This document shows, in pieces, positions 1 through 11,666 of a stretch of 64,000 nt of DNA. The stretch comes from Anaerolineales bacterium. GTDB taxonomy: Bacteria; Chloroflexota; Anaerolineae; Anaerolineales; Villigracilaceae. The translations under genes and the position numbers were made by a program. The DNA lies in NCBI GenBank assembly GCA_030583925.1, contig CP129482.1:310001-374000 (forward strand), in the 5' to 3' direction. The notes under the pieces are model-generated. The model ran no database searches. It saw only the letters and a list, made by a program, of their open reading frames with translations, and was not told the DNA's origin. The stretch's first letter is position 1. The number at the start of each line of letters is the position of its first letter.

Positions 1-3000
1 GAAAACGAAGTCGGCGAAATTTGGGTGACGGGTCCCAGCGTGGCGAAGGGCTACTGGAGACTCGAAGATGAAACGCGTTACACATTCGGCGCACACACAG
101 CTGACACGAACGACGGTCCCTTCATGCGGACGGGCGATCTCGGCTTTTTGCAAAACAGCGAACTGTTCATCACAGGTCGCTTGAAGGATTTGATCATTAT
201 CCACGGGAGCAACCATTATCCGCAAGATATTGAATTGACCGTTGAAGCGAGTCACCCCGCGTTGCAATCGAGCGCAGGCGCGGCGTTCTCGGTGAGTGAA
301 AACGGAAAAGAACAACTCGTCATCGTGCAAGAAGTGACTCGGCAAGGACGGCAAGCCGATGTGAACGAAGTCGCCTCTGCGATTCGACAAGCCGTTGCAG
401 AGAAGCACGACCTGCAAGTCTTCGCCATCGCGCTTGTCAAGCCGATGAGCATCCCCAAAACCTCCAGCGGAAAGATCCAACGCCGCGCAACGAAAGCTGA
501 TTTTTTGAATGGCCAGTTGGATATTGTGGGTGAGTGGCGGCAGAGTCCCCTCTCCCAGCGGGAGAGGGCTAGGGTGAGGGAGAATTCCGAAGATCACACA
601 GCAACATCCAACCCCTCCTCACAAACCATTCAATCCTTCCTCCTCGCGCGCGTCGCCTCCATCCTCGAAATGGACGCGTCCGCGATTGACCCGCGCCAAC
701 CGTTCACCTATTACGGACTCGGCTCAGTGCAAGCCGTGAGTCTCACAGGCGATCTCGAATCGTTCCTCAGTCGCAAACTTTCGCCCACCCTCGCATGGGA
801 TTACCCGACGATCGAATCGTTATCGAATTTTTTGGCGAACGATTCACAGCCTGCAAAAATTTCAACCCCTCAACCAACGTTCAACAATGTCAACGAACCC
901 ATCGCCATCGTCGGTTTGAGTTGCCGCTTCCCGCAGGCGGACAGTCCGCAGGCTTTTTGGGAACTCCTCCGCAACGGCGTGGACGCGGTTACCGAAGTGC
1001 CGTCCGAGCGCTGGGACGTGGATCAATTCCACGCTGACGAACCAGCCGCAGGCAAAGTCACGACCCGTTTCGGCGCGTTCCTCGATAACGTGGACTTGTT
1101 CGATCCCGCCTTCTTTGGGATTTCCCCTCGTGAAGCCGCGCGCATGGACCCTCAACAACGCCTCTTACTGGAGGTCAGCTGGGAGGCGCTAGAGAACGCG
1201 TTCATCCCCCCGACCTCGCTCGCGGGCACTCGCACGGGCGTGTTCGTCGGCATCAGCAGTTACGATTACTCGCGCTTGCAATTCGACGATCACGAAATGA
1301 TCGACGCCTACGCGGGGACGGGCAACGCGCACAGCATCGCGGCGAATCGTTTGTCGTATGTGTTTGATCTGCGCGGACCGAGCATGGCAGTGGACACGGC
1401 GTGTTCGTCGTCGCTGGTGTCGGTGCATCTGGCGTGTCAGAGTCTGCGAAGCGGCGAATCGGACGTCGCGTTGGCGGGAGGCGTGAATTTGATTCTCACC
1501 CCCGAATTAACCATCACGTTTTCGCAAGCGCGGATGCTCGCGCCCGACGGTCATTGCAAAACGTTCGATGCAAATGCCGATGGCTATGTGCGCGGCGAAG
1601 GATGCGGCATTGTTGTCCTCAAACGTTTATCCGATGCAGTGCGCGACGGCGATAACATCCTTGCATTGATACGCGGCTCGGCGGTGAATCAAGATGGAAG
1701 AAGCAACGGACTCACCGCCCCGAATGGACTTGCTCAACAAGATGTGATCCGCACTGCGTTGAATCAGGCGGGCGTAACGCCAAATCAAATTAGTTACATC
1801 GAAGCGCACGGGACGGGCACGCCGCTCGGCGACCCGATTGAAATGGCGTCGTTGCGCGCCGTGTTGGGTGACGATTCGAATCAGCGTGTGTTGATTGGCT
1901 CAGTCAAAACAAATATTGGTCATCTCGAATCGGCGGCGGGGATCGCTGGTCTGATCAAAGTTGTCCTTGCGATGCAAAACGAAGCGGTTCCGCCGCATCT
2001 TCATTTAAAAGAAATTAACCCGTATCTTTCTCTCGACGGCTCCCGAATCGAAATCGGAACATACCTCCGCCCGTGGAAGCGACGCGACGAGCCGCTCTTT
2101 GCTGGCGTCAGTTCCTTCGGCTTCGGCGGCACCAACGCCCACATCGTGTTGTCCGATGCGCCCAATGTCACCCTGAGTGGCGCAACTGCTCAAAGGCGGT
2201 CTGTGCCCGCCGTGTCTTCCAGCAACACCGCAGGGTCACAGACCCTGCTTGAGCAAGCGGATGATATTGAACGTCCTCGTCACCTGCTGACTCTCTCAGC
2301 CAAAAACGAATCATCCCTTCAACAACTCACTCAATCTCTCAGCGACCAAATACGTGACACGCAGTACGAAGTACGAGATATTACATTCACCTCCAACACA
2401 ACCCGCTCCCACTTCGAACATCGTCTCGCAATTCAAGCCAGCGCCAAAGATGAATTACTCAAAGGGTTGGATGATTTCCTTTCAACCATCGTGGAGCGGG
2501 ATGGCATCCCGCTTGCTACTGATTCGGCGGGATATCATCCCGCCCCACGAGATGGCAATGTGATCACGGGCTATGCAAAACCAAGCCTGCAACCGAAGAT
2601 CGCCTTCTTGTTCACGGGCCAAGGCTCACAATACGTTGGAATGGGAAAACAACTTTACGAATCCCAACCCATATTCCGCGCCACATTGGATGAATGCGCG
2701 GCGATTCTCGATCCAATTTTGGGTCGCTCGCTCCTCGAAATCATCTTCGCTGACAAAGATGATTCGACCATCAACCAAACCACCTTCACCCAGCCCGCGC
2801 TGTTTGCTTTTGAATATGCCCTCGCGCAGATGTGGCTCTCGTGGGGAATCAAACCGCACGCCGTGATGGGACACAGCGTCGGCGAATACGTTGCCGCGTG
2901 CGTTGCGGGCGCGTTCACCCTTGAAGACGGACTCCGCCTCATCGCCGAACGCGCGCGCCTGATGGGAGGCTTGCCTGACAACGGGACGATGGTCGCGGTC

Positions 3001-6000
3001 TTCGCCGATGCAAGCAAAATCACGGACATGCTCAAGCCGTTTGCGAATCAAGTCTCCATCGCCGCCTCGAACGGACCCGACAACACGGTCATCTCTGGCG
3101 AGAAATCGGCAATTCAATCGGTTGTGGATGAACTGACTAAACTTGGCATCTCTTCCAAGCCGTTGACAGTTTCTCACGCCTTCCACTCTCCACTCATGGA
3201 TTCGATTTTGGATGAATTTGAATCATTTGCCAGCCGCGTTCAATTCTCTAATCCTCAAATTCTCTTGCTCTCTAATCTCACTGGCGCCCCCCTCACCCAA
3301 CCCCTCTCCGCCACCTACTGGCGCGACCACATCCGCAACGAAGTGAAATTCTCCGCAGGGATGCAGTCGCTTGCGAATTTAGGAATCGACGCGTTCATCG
3401 AAATCGGTCCCGCGCCTGTGTTGTTGGGCATGGGGAAACAATGCCTGCCTGAATCAAAGTCTGCGTGGCTGCCGTCGCTGAGACAAAATCAAGATGAATG
3501 GCAAACGATTCTCGACAGCCTCGCCAAACTCTACGTCCAAGGCGCTGATGTGGATTGGAACGGATTCGATCACGGCTACGCGCGCAAGAAAGTCGCGTTG
3601 CCGAATTATCCGTTTGATCGTCAGCGATACTGGCTTGATGTTGATGCAAACAAGGAAACGCGGAAACAAGTAAACAAATTGCCGTCGCCGCGTTCGAATG
3701 GAAAAGCAAAAGAAGAAAAAATTATTGAAAGAAAGAATGGCAGGCAGAAGCCGCAAACACCTGAGACTCTTCGCTCGCACGCTTCGGCTCCGCTCAGCGC
3801 GACGCCCGCTCAGAGTGACATACAAGAAATAATCCAACAACAAACCGCGCGCATCCTCGGCATGGATGCGACGCGCCTCAGCCTCGACACTCCGCTCGAC
3901 ACGCTTGGGCTCGACTCGCTCATGGCGATGGAATTAAAAAATTCGTTGGAGAAAAATCTCGGCGCGCAAATTTCGGTGGCGAGCCTCTTGCAAGGACCGA
4001 CCATCGCCTCCCTCGCGGCGGAAGCGCTGACGAATTTGGAATCAGCCAAAACGGAGAATGAAGCGCCGTTCGTCGTCGCGCAAAACGCGCCCAGCGAGAG
4101 TCCGCTTTCGGTGGGTCAGCAGGCGCTATGGTTCCTGCATCAACTCATGCCTGACGAACTTTCGTTCAACGTCGCGGGCGCGCTCCGCATACGCGGCGAG
4201 TTGAACATCCCCGCCTTGCAACGCGCATTCGATCAACTCGTTGCGCGGCACGAATCGTTGCGAAGCACATTCCACGCGGTCAACGGCGAACCGATTCAAC
4301 GCGTGCACGATTCAATGAATGGGATTTTCCGCCTGGCGGATTCATCCACACTTGACGACGACACACTGCGCGACCAACTCGCACGGGACGCGCACGCTTC
4401 ATTCGACCTTGAGGCTGGTCCAGTCATCCGAGCCGCGCTCCACCGTACGCGGGACGACTCGCACATCCTCCTGCTCGCGATGGATCACATCGTCACGGAC
4501 TTCTGGTCAATGACTGTGTTGGCGCGCGAGTTGTTGATGTTGTATGAAGCGAACAAAAACAACTTGCCAATCGAACTGCCTGAGTTGCCCGCGCGTTACT
4601 CCGATTACGTCCGCTGGGAAGCAACGATGCTCAAAAGCGGACGCGGCGAAAAATTGTGGAATTACTGGCAAACGCAACTCGGCGCGCAACTCCCCGCGTT
4701 GAATTTGCCCACCGACCGTCCGCGCTCGCCGATGCAAACCTATCGCGGCGACTCGGAACATCTCTTCATGGATCCCGAACTTTATGAACAGTTGAAAGTC
4801 CTCGCGCAAGAAAACGGCGCGACGCTGTTTATGACCCTGCTCGCCGCGTTCCAAGCGTTACTGCATCGCTATTCGAATCAAGATGAATTTTTGGTCGGCT
4901 CGGTGACTGCGGGACGAAGCCATGCCGAGTTGTCGAATCTCGTCGGCTATTTCATCAACCCCATTGCATTGAAAGCGGATTTTTCCGATGATCCCTCGTT
5001 CAATGACCTTTTACAGCGCGTGAAGCAAACCGCGCTCGGCGCGTTCGAGCATCAGGATTATCCGCCCGCGCTGTTGGCGAAGCGACTCGGCATCCAACGC
5101 GACTCCAGCCGTCCGCCGTTGTTCGAGACGATGTTCATCCTGCAAAAAGCCCATGAGGCCGACGTGCAAGCGCTCAGCCCGTTCGCCCTCGGCTTGGACG
5201 GCGCGCGCATGGAAGCGAGCGGACTCGTCCTAGAATCCATCGCGCTGGGCGGCGAACCCGCGCAATTCGACATGACCATGATGATGGCGGAACTGAACGA
5301 CGGTCTCGCCGCCGCGCTTCAATACAACGTGGACTTGTTCGACGCCGAAACCATCCAGCGCATGTTGAAGCATTTCGACGCGTTGCTGCATGAAATTGCC
5401 TCCGACCCAACCAAACCTGTTTCAACCTACTCGCTGTTGGACGAATCGGAGCAACAAAAAATTCTCGTCGAATGGAATCGGACTCAAGCGGATTATCCGC
5501 GCGAGGCTGGTGTTCACGAATTGTTTGAGGCGCAGGCAAAGAAGACGCCTGATGCGATTGCGATTCAGTTTGAAGATCAGCAACTCACTTACAAAGAATT
5601 GAACAAGCGCGCCGATGATGTGGCGAAAGTTTTAGTAGTCAATGGAGTCAAGCCAAATACGCTCGTTGGCTTGTTCGTGAGTCGCTCGGTTGAAATGCTG
5701 GTTGGTTTGCTCGGTGTATTGAAGGCGGGAGGCGCGTACCTGCCGCTCGACCCGTCATTTCCAAGCGAGCGTCTTGCCTTCATGCTCGAAGATTCAAGTG
5801 CTTCGATCATTTTGACTCTCACAAGTTTGTTGTCGGAAGTTCCAGAAAACAAAGCGAAAGTCATTTGCCTCGACGCGCTCGACGAAGCGAAAGGCAAGCG
5901 CGGCAAAAAAGTGAAAGCCTCCGCCGATGACCTCGTTTACATCATTTACACGTCAGGCTCAACGGGCAAACCGAAAGGCGTGCAGATTCATCATCGGGCG

Positions 6001-8526
6001 GTCGTCAACTTCCTGTGCTCGATGCAAAAGGATTTGGGAATCAACGCCTCCGATTCACTGCTCGCGGTGACGACGCTTTCATTCGACATCGCCGTTCTCG
6101 AATTGTTGTTGCCGCTCACGGTCGGGGCGAAGGTTGTCATTGCGAACTCGGAAGTCGTAGCGGACGGCGCGTTGTTAGCACAATCATTGACCGATTCGCA
6201 AATCACCTTCATGCAAGCCACGCCCGCGAGTTGGCGATTGTTGCTCGAAGCAGGCTGGACGGGCAAACTCGACTTGAAAATCCTCTGCGGCGGCGAAGCG
6301 TTGACGAATGATCTCGCCGAGAAACTCCTCCAACGCAGCGCGCAGTTGTGGAATGTGTACGGTCCCACCGAGACGACGATCTGGTCAACGATCTACAAAG
6401 TGGATTCGGTTCAATCAGGCATTTCGAATACCGTTCCAATCGGCAAGCCTATCGCCAACACACAGATTTACATCTTGGATTCAAGTCTTCAACCCGTGCC
6501 CGTTGGCGTCATCGGCGATCTATACATCGGTGGCGACGGAGTCAGTCGCGGCTATTTGAATCGCCCCGAGTTGACAGAGGAGAGATTCATCCTCTGCACC
6601 CCTCTCCCAGCGGGAGAGGGGATGGGGGTGAGGGAGATTCGCTTGTACAAAACAGGCGACCTCGCGCGCTACCTCGCAGACGGCAATATCGAATTCTTCG
6701 GTCGCAGTGACCAACAAGTAAAAGTGCGCGGTTATCGCATCGAGACGGGCGAGATCGAGGTCGCGTTGATGGGGCATCCGTCGGTGAAGCAGGCGGTCGT
6801 CGTCGCGTGGAAGGAAAGGTCGTCAGATGCCGCGCTGGTTGCCTACGTGGTGTCAGCCGTCCCTGGGGAAGAAGCGGAGCATGTCCATCTCAGAGATTAT
6901 TTGCGGACCAAACTTCCAGAGTACATGATTCCATCCGTGTTTGTGAATCTTGAATCATTGCCGCTCACGCCGAATGGAAAAGTGGATCGCAAAGCGTTGC
7001 CCACGCCTTCGCAAGCGCGCGCCGATTTGCGCGCGCAATATGTCGCGCCGCGCACGCCGTTGGAAGAGGAACTCGCCGACGTGTGCGCGCAGGTGTTGGG
7101 TTTGAGCGCCGAGCAAGTGGGCGTGAACGATAATTTTTTTGATCTCGGCGGACATTCATTGCTCGGCACGCGGCTGGTGTTTTTGTTGCGAGAAAAATAT
7201 GGTTTGCAAGCGGCAGACTTGCCGCTGCGCGCCTTGTTTGAAAACCCGACGGTGGCGAACCTTGCGATCACGATTGAGCGCGCGCGGCGCGGCGAGCGGA
7301 TGACGCGCACGCGCAGTGATTTTATCCAGCGCGGGCAGTTGAGCCTCGAGGCGTTGAACGCCGAAGCGCAACTCGACGCCGACATCACGGCGGGCGATCT
7401 CGTGTACGAACATGTCGAGCCGAAAAAGATTTTGCTCACGGGCGCGACGGGATTCGTCGGCGCGTTCTTATTGAAAGATTTGCTCACGATGACCTCGGCG
7501 GAAATTTATTGTTTACTGCGCGCCGATGATGCCGAACAAGGCTTGCAACGATTGAAGCGCAATTTGAATTCGTATCAATTGTGGGATGATTCGCTCGCGC
7601 AGCGCATCAGACCCGTGTTGGGCGATCTCGGCTCGCCGCGTCTCGGTTTGAGCGATGAAACCTTCGACGAACTTGCGAATCAAATGGACATGATCATCCA
7701 CAACGGCGCCATGGTGAATTTTGTGTACCCGTACGCGGCGCACAAAGCGGCGAACGTTTTGGGAACGCAGGAAATTTTGCGCCTCGCCAGCCGCGCCAAG
7801 TTGAAGCCCGTGCATCACGTGTCCACGCTTTCGATTTTGTATTCGCGCGGCGTCAACGATGGACGCGTCTATCGTGAAGATTCGAATCTCGACGAAGTCG
7901 GCGCGCCGTTCGGCGGATACGCCCAAAGCAAATGGGTTGCGGAAAAATTGATCATGCAAGCCATCGAGCGCGGCATTCCGTGCGCCATCTATCGCCCTGG
8001 GCTTGTGTCGGGGCATAGCGTCACGGGCGCGTGGAATACCGACAACCTCATCTCCAGCATGACCCGCGCTTGCGTTTTGCTCGGAAGCGTTCCGAACCTC
8101 GATGTGATGGTCAACATCGTGCCAGTGGATTTTGTCAGCGCGGCGATCGTGGGACTTTCAAAAGACGAGAAAAACTTCGGCGGTGTTTATCACCTCGACA
8201 ACCCCGAACCGCTTCACTTCAAACATTTGGCTGGCTGGCTCGCCTCGCAAGGACTCGAAGCCCGCACGCTCTCCTTCGACGCGTGGCGCGAGGAACTGTT
8301 CAGCCAAATCCCGCACATGCCTTCCGACGAGTGGGCGCCGTATCTGCCGTTGCTCGAAGAGGTGGACGAGTCGCAAGTCTTCATGCCTGAGTTCGACCTC
8401 ACCAACACGCTCACGCGCCTCAACGGAAGTGGCATCGTTTGCCATCCCGTGAACGACGCGTTGTTCAGCGCGTATTTGAATTACTTCATCCCGCGCGGCT
8501 TCCTCGAAAAATCAAAAACAACATAA
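1..8526 (+). CDS. Hybrid FAAL-PKS-NRPS-reductase megasynthase (5'-partial)
   Basis: Open at the left edge: the frame is open from base 1, so the gene starts upstream. Codons are counted from base 1. Domain order: end of a fatty acyl-AMP ligase (1-173, with [24 protein letters not shown]-like); ACP1 (about 205-278, Ser242 in GLGSVQ); KS (about 298-720, Cys468 in DTACSSS, His603, His641); AT (about 866-1185, Ser959 in GHSVGEY, HAFH 1059-1062, the malonyl-type motif); ACP2 (about 1275-1345, Ser1306); C (about 1365-1800, active site DHIVTDF, His1496 and Asp1500 kept, final Gly lost); A (about 1835-2330); PCP (about 2345-2415, Ser2386); thioester reductase (about 2475-2835, GATGFVG, Tyr2640/Lys2644). 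There is no KR, DH or ER. The A-domain specificity residues read DILQLGVIW, one change from the recalled glycine code DILQLGLIW. Inferred product: a beta-ketoacyl-glycine chain released reductively as an aldehyde or alcohol. Several DNA repeats lie in its linkers. A thioesterase and a PPTase follow. Confidence 0.95.
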   Translation, partial: ENEVGEIWVTGPSVAKGYWRLEDETRYTFGAHTADTNDGPFMRTGDLGFLQNSELFITGRLKDLIIIHGSNHYPQDIELTVEASHPALQSSAGAAFSVSENGKEQLVIVQEVTRQGRQADVNEVASAIRQAVAEKHDLQVFAIALVKPMSIPKTSSGKIQRRATKADFLNGQLDIVGEWRQSPLSQRERARVRENSEDHTATSNPSSQTIQSFLLARVASILEMDASAIDPRQPFTYYGLGSVQAVSLTGDLESFLSRKLSPTLAWDYPTIESLSNFLANDSQPAKISTPQPTFNNVNEPIAIVGLSCRFPQADSPQAFWELLRNGVDAVTEVPSERWDVDQFHADEPAAGKVTTRFGAFLDNVDLFDPAFFGISPREAARMDPQQRLLLEVSWEALENAFIPPTSLAGTRTGVFVGISSYDYSRLQFDDHEMIDAYAGTGNAHSIAANRLSYVFDLRGPSMAVDTACSSSLVSVHLACQSLRSGESDVALAGGVNLILTPELTITFSQARMLAPDGHCKTFDANADGYVRGEGCGIVVLKRLSDAVRDGDNILALIRGSAVNQDGRSNGLTAPNGLAQQDVIRTALNQAGVTPNQISYIEAHGTGTPLGDPIEMASLRAVLGDDSNQRVLIGSVKTNIGHLESAAGIAGLIKVVLAMQNEAVPPHLHLKEINPYLSLDGSRIEIGTYLRPWKRRDEPLFAGVSSFGFGGTNAHIVLSDAPNVTLSGATAQRRSVPAVSSSNTAGSQTLLEQADDIERPRHLLTLSAKNESSLQQLTQSLSDQIRDTQYEVRDITFTSNTTRSHFEHRLAIQASAKDELLKGLDDFLSTIVERDGIPLATDSAGYHPAPRDGNVITGYAKPSLQPKIAFLFTGQGSQYVGMGKQLYESQPIFRATLDECAAILDPILGRSLLEIIFADKDDSTINQTTFTQPALFAFEYALAQMWLSWGIKPHAVMGHSVGEYVAACVAGAFTLEDGLRLIAERARLMGGLPDNGTMVAVFADASKITDMLKPFANQVSIAASNGPDNTVISGEKSAIQSVVDELTKLGISSKPLTVSHAFHSPLMDSILDEFESFASRVQFSNPQILLLSNLTGAPLTQPLSATYWRDHIRNEVKFSAGMQSLANLGIDAFIEIGPAPVLLGMGKQCLPESKSAWLPSLRQNQDEWQTILDSLAKLYVQGADVDWNGFDHGYARKKVALPNYPFDRQRYWLDVDANKETRKQVNKLPSPRSNGKAKEEKIIERKNGRQKPQTPETLRSHASAPLSATPAQSDIQEIIQQQTARILGMDATRLSLDTPLDTLGLDSLMAMELKNSLEKNLGAQISVASLLQGPTIASLAAEALTNLESAKTENEAPFVVAQNAPSESPLSVGQQALWFLHQLMPDELSFNVAGALRIRGELNIPALQRAFDQLVARHESLRSTFHAVNGEPIQRVHDSMNGIFRLADSSTLDDDTLRDQLARDAHASFDLEAGPVIRAALHRTRDDSHILLLAMDHIVTDFWSMTVLARELLMLYEANKNNLPIELPELPARYSDYVRWEATMLKSGRGEKLWNYWQTQLGAQLPALNLPTDRPRSPMQTYRGDSEHLFMDPELYEQLKVLAQENGATLFMTLLAAFQALLHRYSNQDEFLVGSVTAGRSHAELSNLVGYFINPIALKADFSDDPSFNDLLQRVKQTALGAFEHQDYPPALLAKRLGIQRDSSRPPLFETMFILQKAHEADVQALSPFALGLDGARMEASGLVLESIALGGEPAQFDMTMMMAELNDGLAAALQYNVDLFDAETIQRMLKHFDALLHEIASDPTKPVSTYSLLDESEQQKILVEWNRTQADYPREAGVHELFEAQAKKTPDAIAIQFEDQQLTYKELNKRADDVAKVLVVNGVKPNTLVGLFVSRSVEMLVGLLGVLKAGGAYLPLDPSFPSERLAFMLEDSSASIILTLTSLLSEVPENKAKVICLDALDEAKGKRGKKVKASADDLVYIIYTSGSTGKPKGVQIHHRAVVNFLCSMQKDLGINASDSLLAVTTLSFDIAVLELLLPLTVGAKVVIANSEVVADGALLAQSLTDSQITFMQATPASWRLLLEAGWTGKLDLKILCGGEALTNDLAEKLLQRSAQLWNVYGPTETTIWSTIYKVDSVQSGISNTVPIGKPIANTQIYILDSSLQPVPVGVIGDLYIGGDGVSRGYLNRPELTEERFILCTPLPAGEGMGVREIRLYKTGDLARYLADGNIEFFGRSDQQVKVRGYRIETGEIEVALMGHPSVKQAVVVAWKERSSDAALVAYVVSAVPGEEAEHVHLRDYLRTKLPEYMIPSVFVNLESLPLTPNGKVDRKALPTPSQARADLRAQYVAPRTPLEEELADVCAQVLGLSAEQVGVNDNFFDLGGHSLLGTRLVFLLREKYGLQAADLPLRALFENPTVANLAITIERARRGERMTRTRSDFIQRGQLSLEALNAEAQLDADITAGDLVYEHVEPKKILLTGATGFVGAFLLKDLLTMTSAEIYCLLRADDAEQGLQRLKRNLNSYQLWDDSLAQRIRPVLGDLGSPRLGLSDETFDELANQMDMIIHNGAMVNFVYPYAAHKAANVLGTQEILRLASRAKLKPVHHVSTLSILYSRGVNDGRVYREDSNLDEVGAPFGGYAQSKWVAEKLIMQAIERGIPCAIYRPGLVSGHSVTGAWNTDNLISSMTRACVLLGSVPNLDVMVNIVPVDFVSAAIVGLSKDEKNFGGVYHLDNPEPLHFKHLAGWLASQGLEARTLSFDAWREELFSQIPHMPSDEWAPYLPLLEEVDESQVFMPEFDLTNTLTRLNGSGIVCHPVNDALFSAYLNYFIPRGFLEKSKTT
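547..580. repeat. A-family repeat in the FAAL-ACP1 linker
   Basis: CCCCTCTCCCAGCGGGAGAG then GGCTAGGGTGAGGG; read as [13 protein letters not shown]. Same DNA at 6598-6636 in another frame. Confidence 0.85.
2195..2250. repeat. Repeats in the KS-AT linker (GCAGGGTCACAGACCCTGC)
   Basis: GGCGGTCTGTGCCCGCC hairpin at about 2195-2211 and GCAGGGTCACAGACCCTGC at 2231-2249. A related intergenic copy, GCAGGGTTTCAGACCTTGC, lies at 15184-15202. Confidence 0.7.
2352..2384. repeat. G-like repeat in the KS-AT linker
   Basis: CACGCAGTACGAAGTACGAG, close to the complement of GTACTGCGTACTTCGTATT at 47675-47693; read as TQYEVRD. Confidence 0.55.
2491..2548. repeat. Nested hairpin repeat in the KS-AT linker
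   Basis: GTGGAGCGGGATGGCATCCC and GGCGGGATATCATCCCGCC form two hairpins inside GTGG/CCAC ends; read as [19 protein letters not shown]. Confidence 0.75.
3648..3680. repeat. N-like repeat in the AT-ACP2 linker
   Basis: Contains GGAAACAAGTAAACA (3662-3676), identical to 30884-30898. Confidence 0.65.
3763..3821. repeat. C-family repeat in the AT-ACP2 linker
   Basis: Begins GAGACTCTTCGCTC and ends CGCTCAGAGTGACA, the two halves of the C-family unit at 44626; read as [19 protein letters not shown]. Confidence 0.8.
6598..6636. repeat. A-family repeat inside the adenylation domain
   Basis: ACCCCTCTCCCAGCGGGAGA then GGGGATGGGGGTGAGGG; read as [13 protein letters not shown], between motifs A6 and A7. 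Confidence 0.85.
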
Positions 8527-8528
8527 AT

Positions 8529-8552
8529 CGGACTGCGGACTTCAGTCCGCTC
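8529..8552. repeat. K-family hairpin after the megasynthase
   Basis: GGACTGCGGACTTCAGTCCG, within the 49-base gap before the thioesterase gene. Confidence 0.75.
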
Positions 8553-8575
8553 TATGCGATTGCAAAATTTTTGAA

Positions 8576-9298
8576 ATGACGCCTCATTGGTTCGTTTGCC
8601 CAAAGCCAAACCCGTCGGCAAAGACGCGGCTGTTCATCTTTCCCTATGCGGGTGGAGGTCCCGCCGCGTTTTCGAAATGGACAACGAACAACATCGAAAC
8701 GCACATCGCTCATTACCCAGGCAGGGGATCGAGATTCAACGAGCCGCCGCTAAAACGGATCGACGCGCTGGTTGAAAATTTTTTGCGTGAGATTCCGCCA
8801 GCGTTGGATAAACCCTTCGTCTTTTTTGGACACAGCCTGGGCGCGTTGATCGCCTTTGGACTCGCCCGTTCTCTCCGACGGGTCGGCTTGCCCCAACCTA
8901 AGCGGCTTTTTCTCTCCGCCCACGCCGCGCCCCACCTCCCCGACCCGAATTCGCCGCTCCACGCTTTGCACGACGACGAATTTTTGCAAGCGGTGAAAAA
9001 CTTCAATGGCATCCCCGCTGAAATTTTGAACCAACCCGAAGCGCTGACCTTGCTCATCCCCATCCTCCGCGCTGACTTTGAAGCCGCCGAAACTTATCGT
9101 TTCAACGATGAGCCGCCGCTTGATATTCCGATCGTTGCCCTCGGCGGTGACGATGACCCCCGCGTCAGCCGTGAAGAGCTTGAAGGATGGGCTTCGCACA
9201 CATCTGCATCTTTCAAGTCGCGCTACTTCTCTGGCGATCACTTCTTCATCAACCTCAACAGAGACTCGATCCTTGAAATCATTGGTGCAGAATTATGA
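8576..9298 (+). CDS. Type II (editing) thioesterase of the PKS-NRPS cluster
   Basis: 240-residue alpha/beta hydrolase of the GrsT/RifR type, which removes stalled or wrongly primed acyl groups from carrier proteins. Visible features are the N-terminal FPYAGGGP, GRGSRFNEPP near residue 45, the nucleophile elbow GHSLGA (Ser87), an acidic GDDDP near residue 192 and the late catalytic His in SGDHFFI. Length is normal for the family. It lies 49 bases after the megasynthase, separated by a short hairpin repeat, and its stop overlaps the start of the PPTase gene (ATGA), so the two are translationally coupled. The start has no clear Shine-Dalgarno sequence. The role as a cluster helper enzyme follows from family and position. 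Confidence 0.93.
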   Translation: MTPHWFVCPKPNPSAKTRLFIFPYAGGGPAAFSKWTTNNIETHIAHYPGRGSRFNEPPLKRIDALVENFLREIPPALDKPFVFFGHSLGALIAFGLARSLRRVGLPQPKRLFLSAHAAPHLPDPNSPLHALHDDEFLQAVKNFNGIPAEILNQPEALTLLIPILRADFEAAETYRFNDEPPLDIPIVALGGDDDPRVSREELEGWASHTSASFKSRYFSGDHFFINLNRDSILEIIGAEL

Positions 9299-9999
9299 CC
9301 GAGTGGCTAACCCCTTCCGAAATATTTGAATTATCTTCCCGCCAAGTGGACGTGTGGCGCATCCATCTTGTTTCAATTCCTCCAGATGAAAGCGCCCTCT
9401 CAGCGGAGGAACGCCAGCGCGCTGCAAAATTTCACTTCGACAAAGACCGCCACCGTTACATTGTCAGCCATACCAGCCTGCGCGGCATCCTTGCGAGATA
9501 CCTCCATCGCGCGCCAGAAGAATTGTCATTTTCTGTCAATGAATACGGCAAACCTTTCCTCACCGACCATGAACTTGAATTCAACCTCTCACATTCTGGC
9601 GATTACGCGTTGATCGCCGTCACGCGCGAGCGAAAGGTCGGCGTGGACGTTGAGCGAATCCGCGCGGAGGTTGAAATCGAAGAGCTCGCGCGGCGTAATT
9701 TTTCGCCGCGCGAAGTCTCCGAGTTGACGGCGTTGCCTCTCGAAGAAAGGCTCAACGGCTTTTTCAGTTGCTGGACGCGCAAGGAGGCATATATCAAAGC
9801 GCAGGGACTGGGGCTATCGCTTCCGCTGGACAGTTTCGACGTGTCGCTGGGCGAGCCTGCCCTCCTCCGCGCAACGCGACCCAACGCGGGCGAAGCCGCG
9901 CAGTGGACGATGCTTCCGCTCGATGTGGATTCAGGCTATGCTGGCGCGTTGGCTGTGCGAGGAAACAATCTTGATTTTAGATTTTGGGATCGGGAGTAA
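9295..9999 (+). CDS. 4'-phosphopantetheinyl transferase, Sfp/Gsp type
   Basis: 234 residues. Transfers the phosphopantetheine arm of CoA to the conserved Ser of carrier domains, here presumably ACP1, ACP2 and the PCP of the neighbouring megasynthase. The family motifs are present: substrate-side YGKPFL and FNLSHS, then the metal-binding VGVDVERI (near residue 114) and FSCWTRKEAYIKAQGLG (near residues 157-173, W-x-x-KEA core). The length suits the Sfp group rather than the short AcpS group. It overlaps the thioesterase gene by four bases. A short GCGAGA/TCTCGC hairpin (about 10000-10015) follows the stop and separates it from a convergent gene. The pathway can probably activate its own carriers. 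Confidence 0.95.
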   Translation: MTEWLTPSEIFELSSRQVDVWRIHLVSIPPDESALSAEERQRAAKFHFDKDRHRYIVSHTSLRGILARYLHRAPEELSFSVNEYGKPFLTDHELEFNLSHSGDYALIAVTRERKVGVDVERIRAEVEIEELARRNFSPREVSELTALPLEERLNGFFSCWTRKEAYIKAQGLGLSLPLDSFDVSLGEPALLRATRPNAGEAAQWTMLPLDVDSGYAGALAVRGNNLDFRFWDRE

Positions 10000-10018
10000 A
10001 GCGAGATATTTCTCGCCT

Positions 10019-11653
10019 CTACGGGGAAATAGAATCCATTCTAAGACATTGAGAATCGCTGGCGCTTTGTTCGTACACCCGATATAAATTATTTTCAGGG
10101 ACGATGCAATACGCTTCGATTAACTTTGGTGCGGCGTAGAATTTTTCGCTCAGCGAGGCGAGATACACGGGGCGCTCGGGAAACGAATCTTCGACTGCGT
10201 TCACGACGAGTTGAGAATCGAACATGAACGGGTCGTCGGTGGGCCAGCCGAGGATGGTCACGTCTGGGCGCAGTCCTTCCACTTTTTGAAAATAGCGAAA
10301 GATGAAATATTCGTCGGTGTCGGTGTACCACTCGGCGATGACAACGGCGTTTGGAGGAAGTTTCGTCAGCGTTTCGTTTCCGAAATTGTAAGCGTTGAAG
10401 TCGCCGCGCTTGTTGGGGTCAATGTAATAGGCGAACCCGTCGCGCAGGCCGACGCCGATCTGCGGGATGCCGAGGAAGGAGTCGTCCACGCCGTTGCGTT
10501 CGGCGAGGCGCGGGACGGAACGGTAGAAGGACGGAGTGAGCAGAATGGTTAGAAACAGGATGAAGGTCAGAATGAAGCGGGGTTTTATCCGCAGAGTCGT
10601 GAAAAAATGGTTTGCGCCGAGCGCCATCAAGATCGCAAAGAAAACGTACGACGTCAGAAAAAAAGCGAATTGGTCGGTGACGCGATAGAAAATTCCGAAG
10701 AGCATGAACACGATGAAAAATGCGAAGGCTTTGCGCGGCGAGGCGTCGGCGTTGACAAACGCGCGGCGGATGCCGAAGATGCCTAGAAAAATTCCGAGCG
10801 GACCGAATTGAAACGCGAGGAAGCCCGCGTAAGTGAGCAGGCTGTTGCCCAAGACGGTCGGCGAGAAAAAGTCGAGGCGGCTGAGGAAGGTCGAGCCGAG
10901 CGCGGGTCCGACGGTTTCGTTGATGGACAGCGCGCGGGTGACGCGGATGAATTGAACGATGTAAAGCGAAAAGCCAAGCAGGAACCCGAGCGCGAGGAAA
11001 ACAAATTTTTTCAAGCTGTTGATCTCGAAACGCGGATAACGCTTTGAAAGAAAACTATAAAGCCCGAATGCGGGCAGAGCTAAAAACGCGAGGATGTGGT
11101 TCGACGCCGCCAGCCCCAGAAAGAACGCGCTGCCGATGAGGAATTTATTTTGTTTGGATTTTTCGTATTCATCGAAAAAGATATAACTGACGAGCAAGAG
11201 AAAGATGAACAACGTATACACTTCGGGCGTGGAGGAGTGCCACCAAAACGTGTGCGAGACAGCCAGCGCGAACGCGGCGAACGCGGATGCGACGATGGAT
11301 AATGTCAGCCGATGGGCGATGAGGAAGACGACCGTTACGCTTGCGGCGCCGAAAACCGCCGAGATGAGATTGACCAGCCATAATGGATTCGCAGATGGGA
11401 ATGTTTTTACCAGCGTGCGCCCAAGCATGATGTAGAGCGGATGATCCCACGCCGCTACGCCTACTTTCGAAAAGATAAACGCGTCGGGCGTGAAATCCTG
11501 CGGCGGCATCTCGGAAAATAGAAACGATTCGCCAGTGATGGCTTCGGTTTGCAGTTTGACTCCGTCGCCCCATGCCAGCGAGGGCGAAAGAGTGAGAATA
11601 TAAAAACTGGCGGTCAGGATAAAGACCAGCGCAGTTATTAATTTGATTCGCAT
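10019..11653 (-). CDS. DUF2723 polytopic membrane protein
   Basis: 544-residue integral membrane protein with a signal-like first helix and about ten further hydrophobic stretches. The N-terminal pattern TLSPSLAWGDGVKLQTEA followed by DHPLYIMLGRT matches the DUF2723 family (recalled signature: TLAPSVTWGD...HPPGYPLY), which resembles GT-C type glycosyltransferases. The hydrophilic C-terminal tail (about residues 420-544) would lie outside the membrane. A role in lipid-linked sugar transfer is plausible but unproven. It lies 13 bases downstream of the FabF-like gene on the same strand, so the two are probably co-transcribed. Confidence 0.8.
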   Translation of the reverse strand: MRIKLITALVFILTASFYILTLSPSLAWGDGVKLQTEAITGESFLFSEMPPQDFTPDAFIFSKVGVAAWDHPLYIMLGRTLVKTFPSANPLWLVNLISAVFGAASVTVVFLIAHRLTLSIVASAFAAFALAVSHTFWWHSSTPEVYTLFIFLLLVSYIFFDEYEKSKQNKFLIGSAFFLGLAASNHILAFLALPAFGLYSFLSKRYPRFEINSLKKFVFLALGFLLGFSLYIVQFIRVTRALSINETVGPALGSTFLSRLDFFSPTVLGNSLLTYAGFLAFQFGPLGIFLGIFGIRRAFVNADASPRKAFAFFIVFMLFGIFYRVTDQFAFFLTSYVFFAILMALGANHFFTTLRIKPRFILTFILFLTILLTPSFYRSVPRLAERNGVDDSFLGIPQIGVGLRDGFAYYIDPNKRGDFNAYNFGNETLTKLPPNAVVIAEWYTDTDEYFIFRYFQKVEGLRPDVTILGWPTDDPFMFDSQLVVNAVEDSFPERPVYLASLSEKFYAAPKLIEAYCIVPENNLYRVYEQSASDSQCLRMDSISP

Positions 11654-11666
11654 GTGTGGATTCGGT

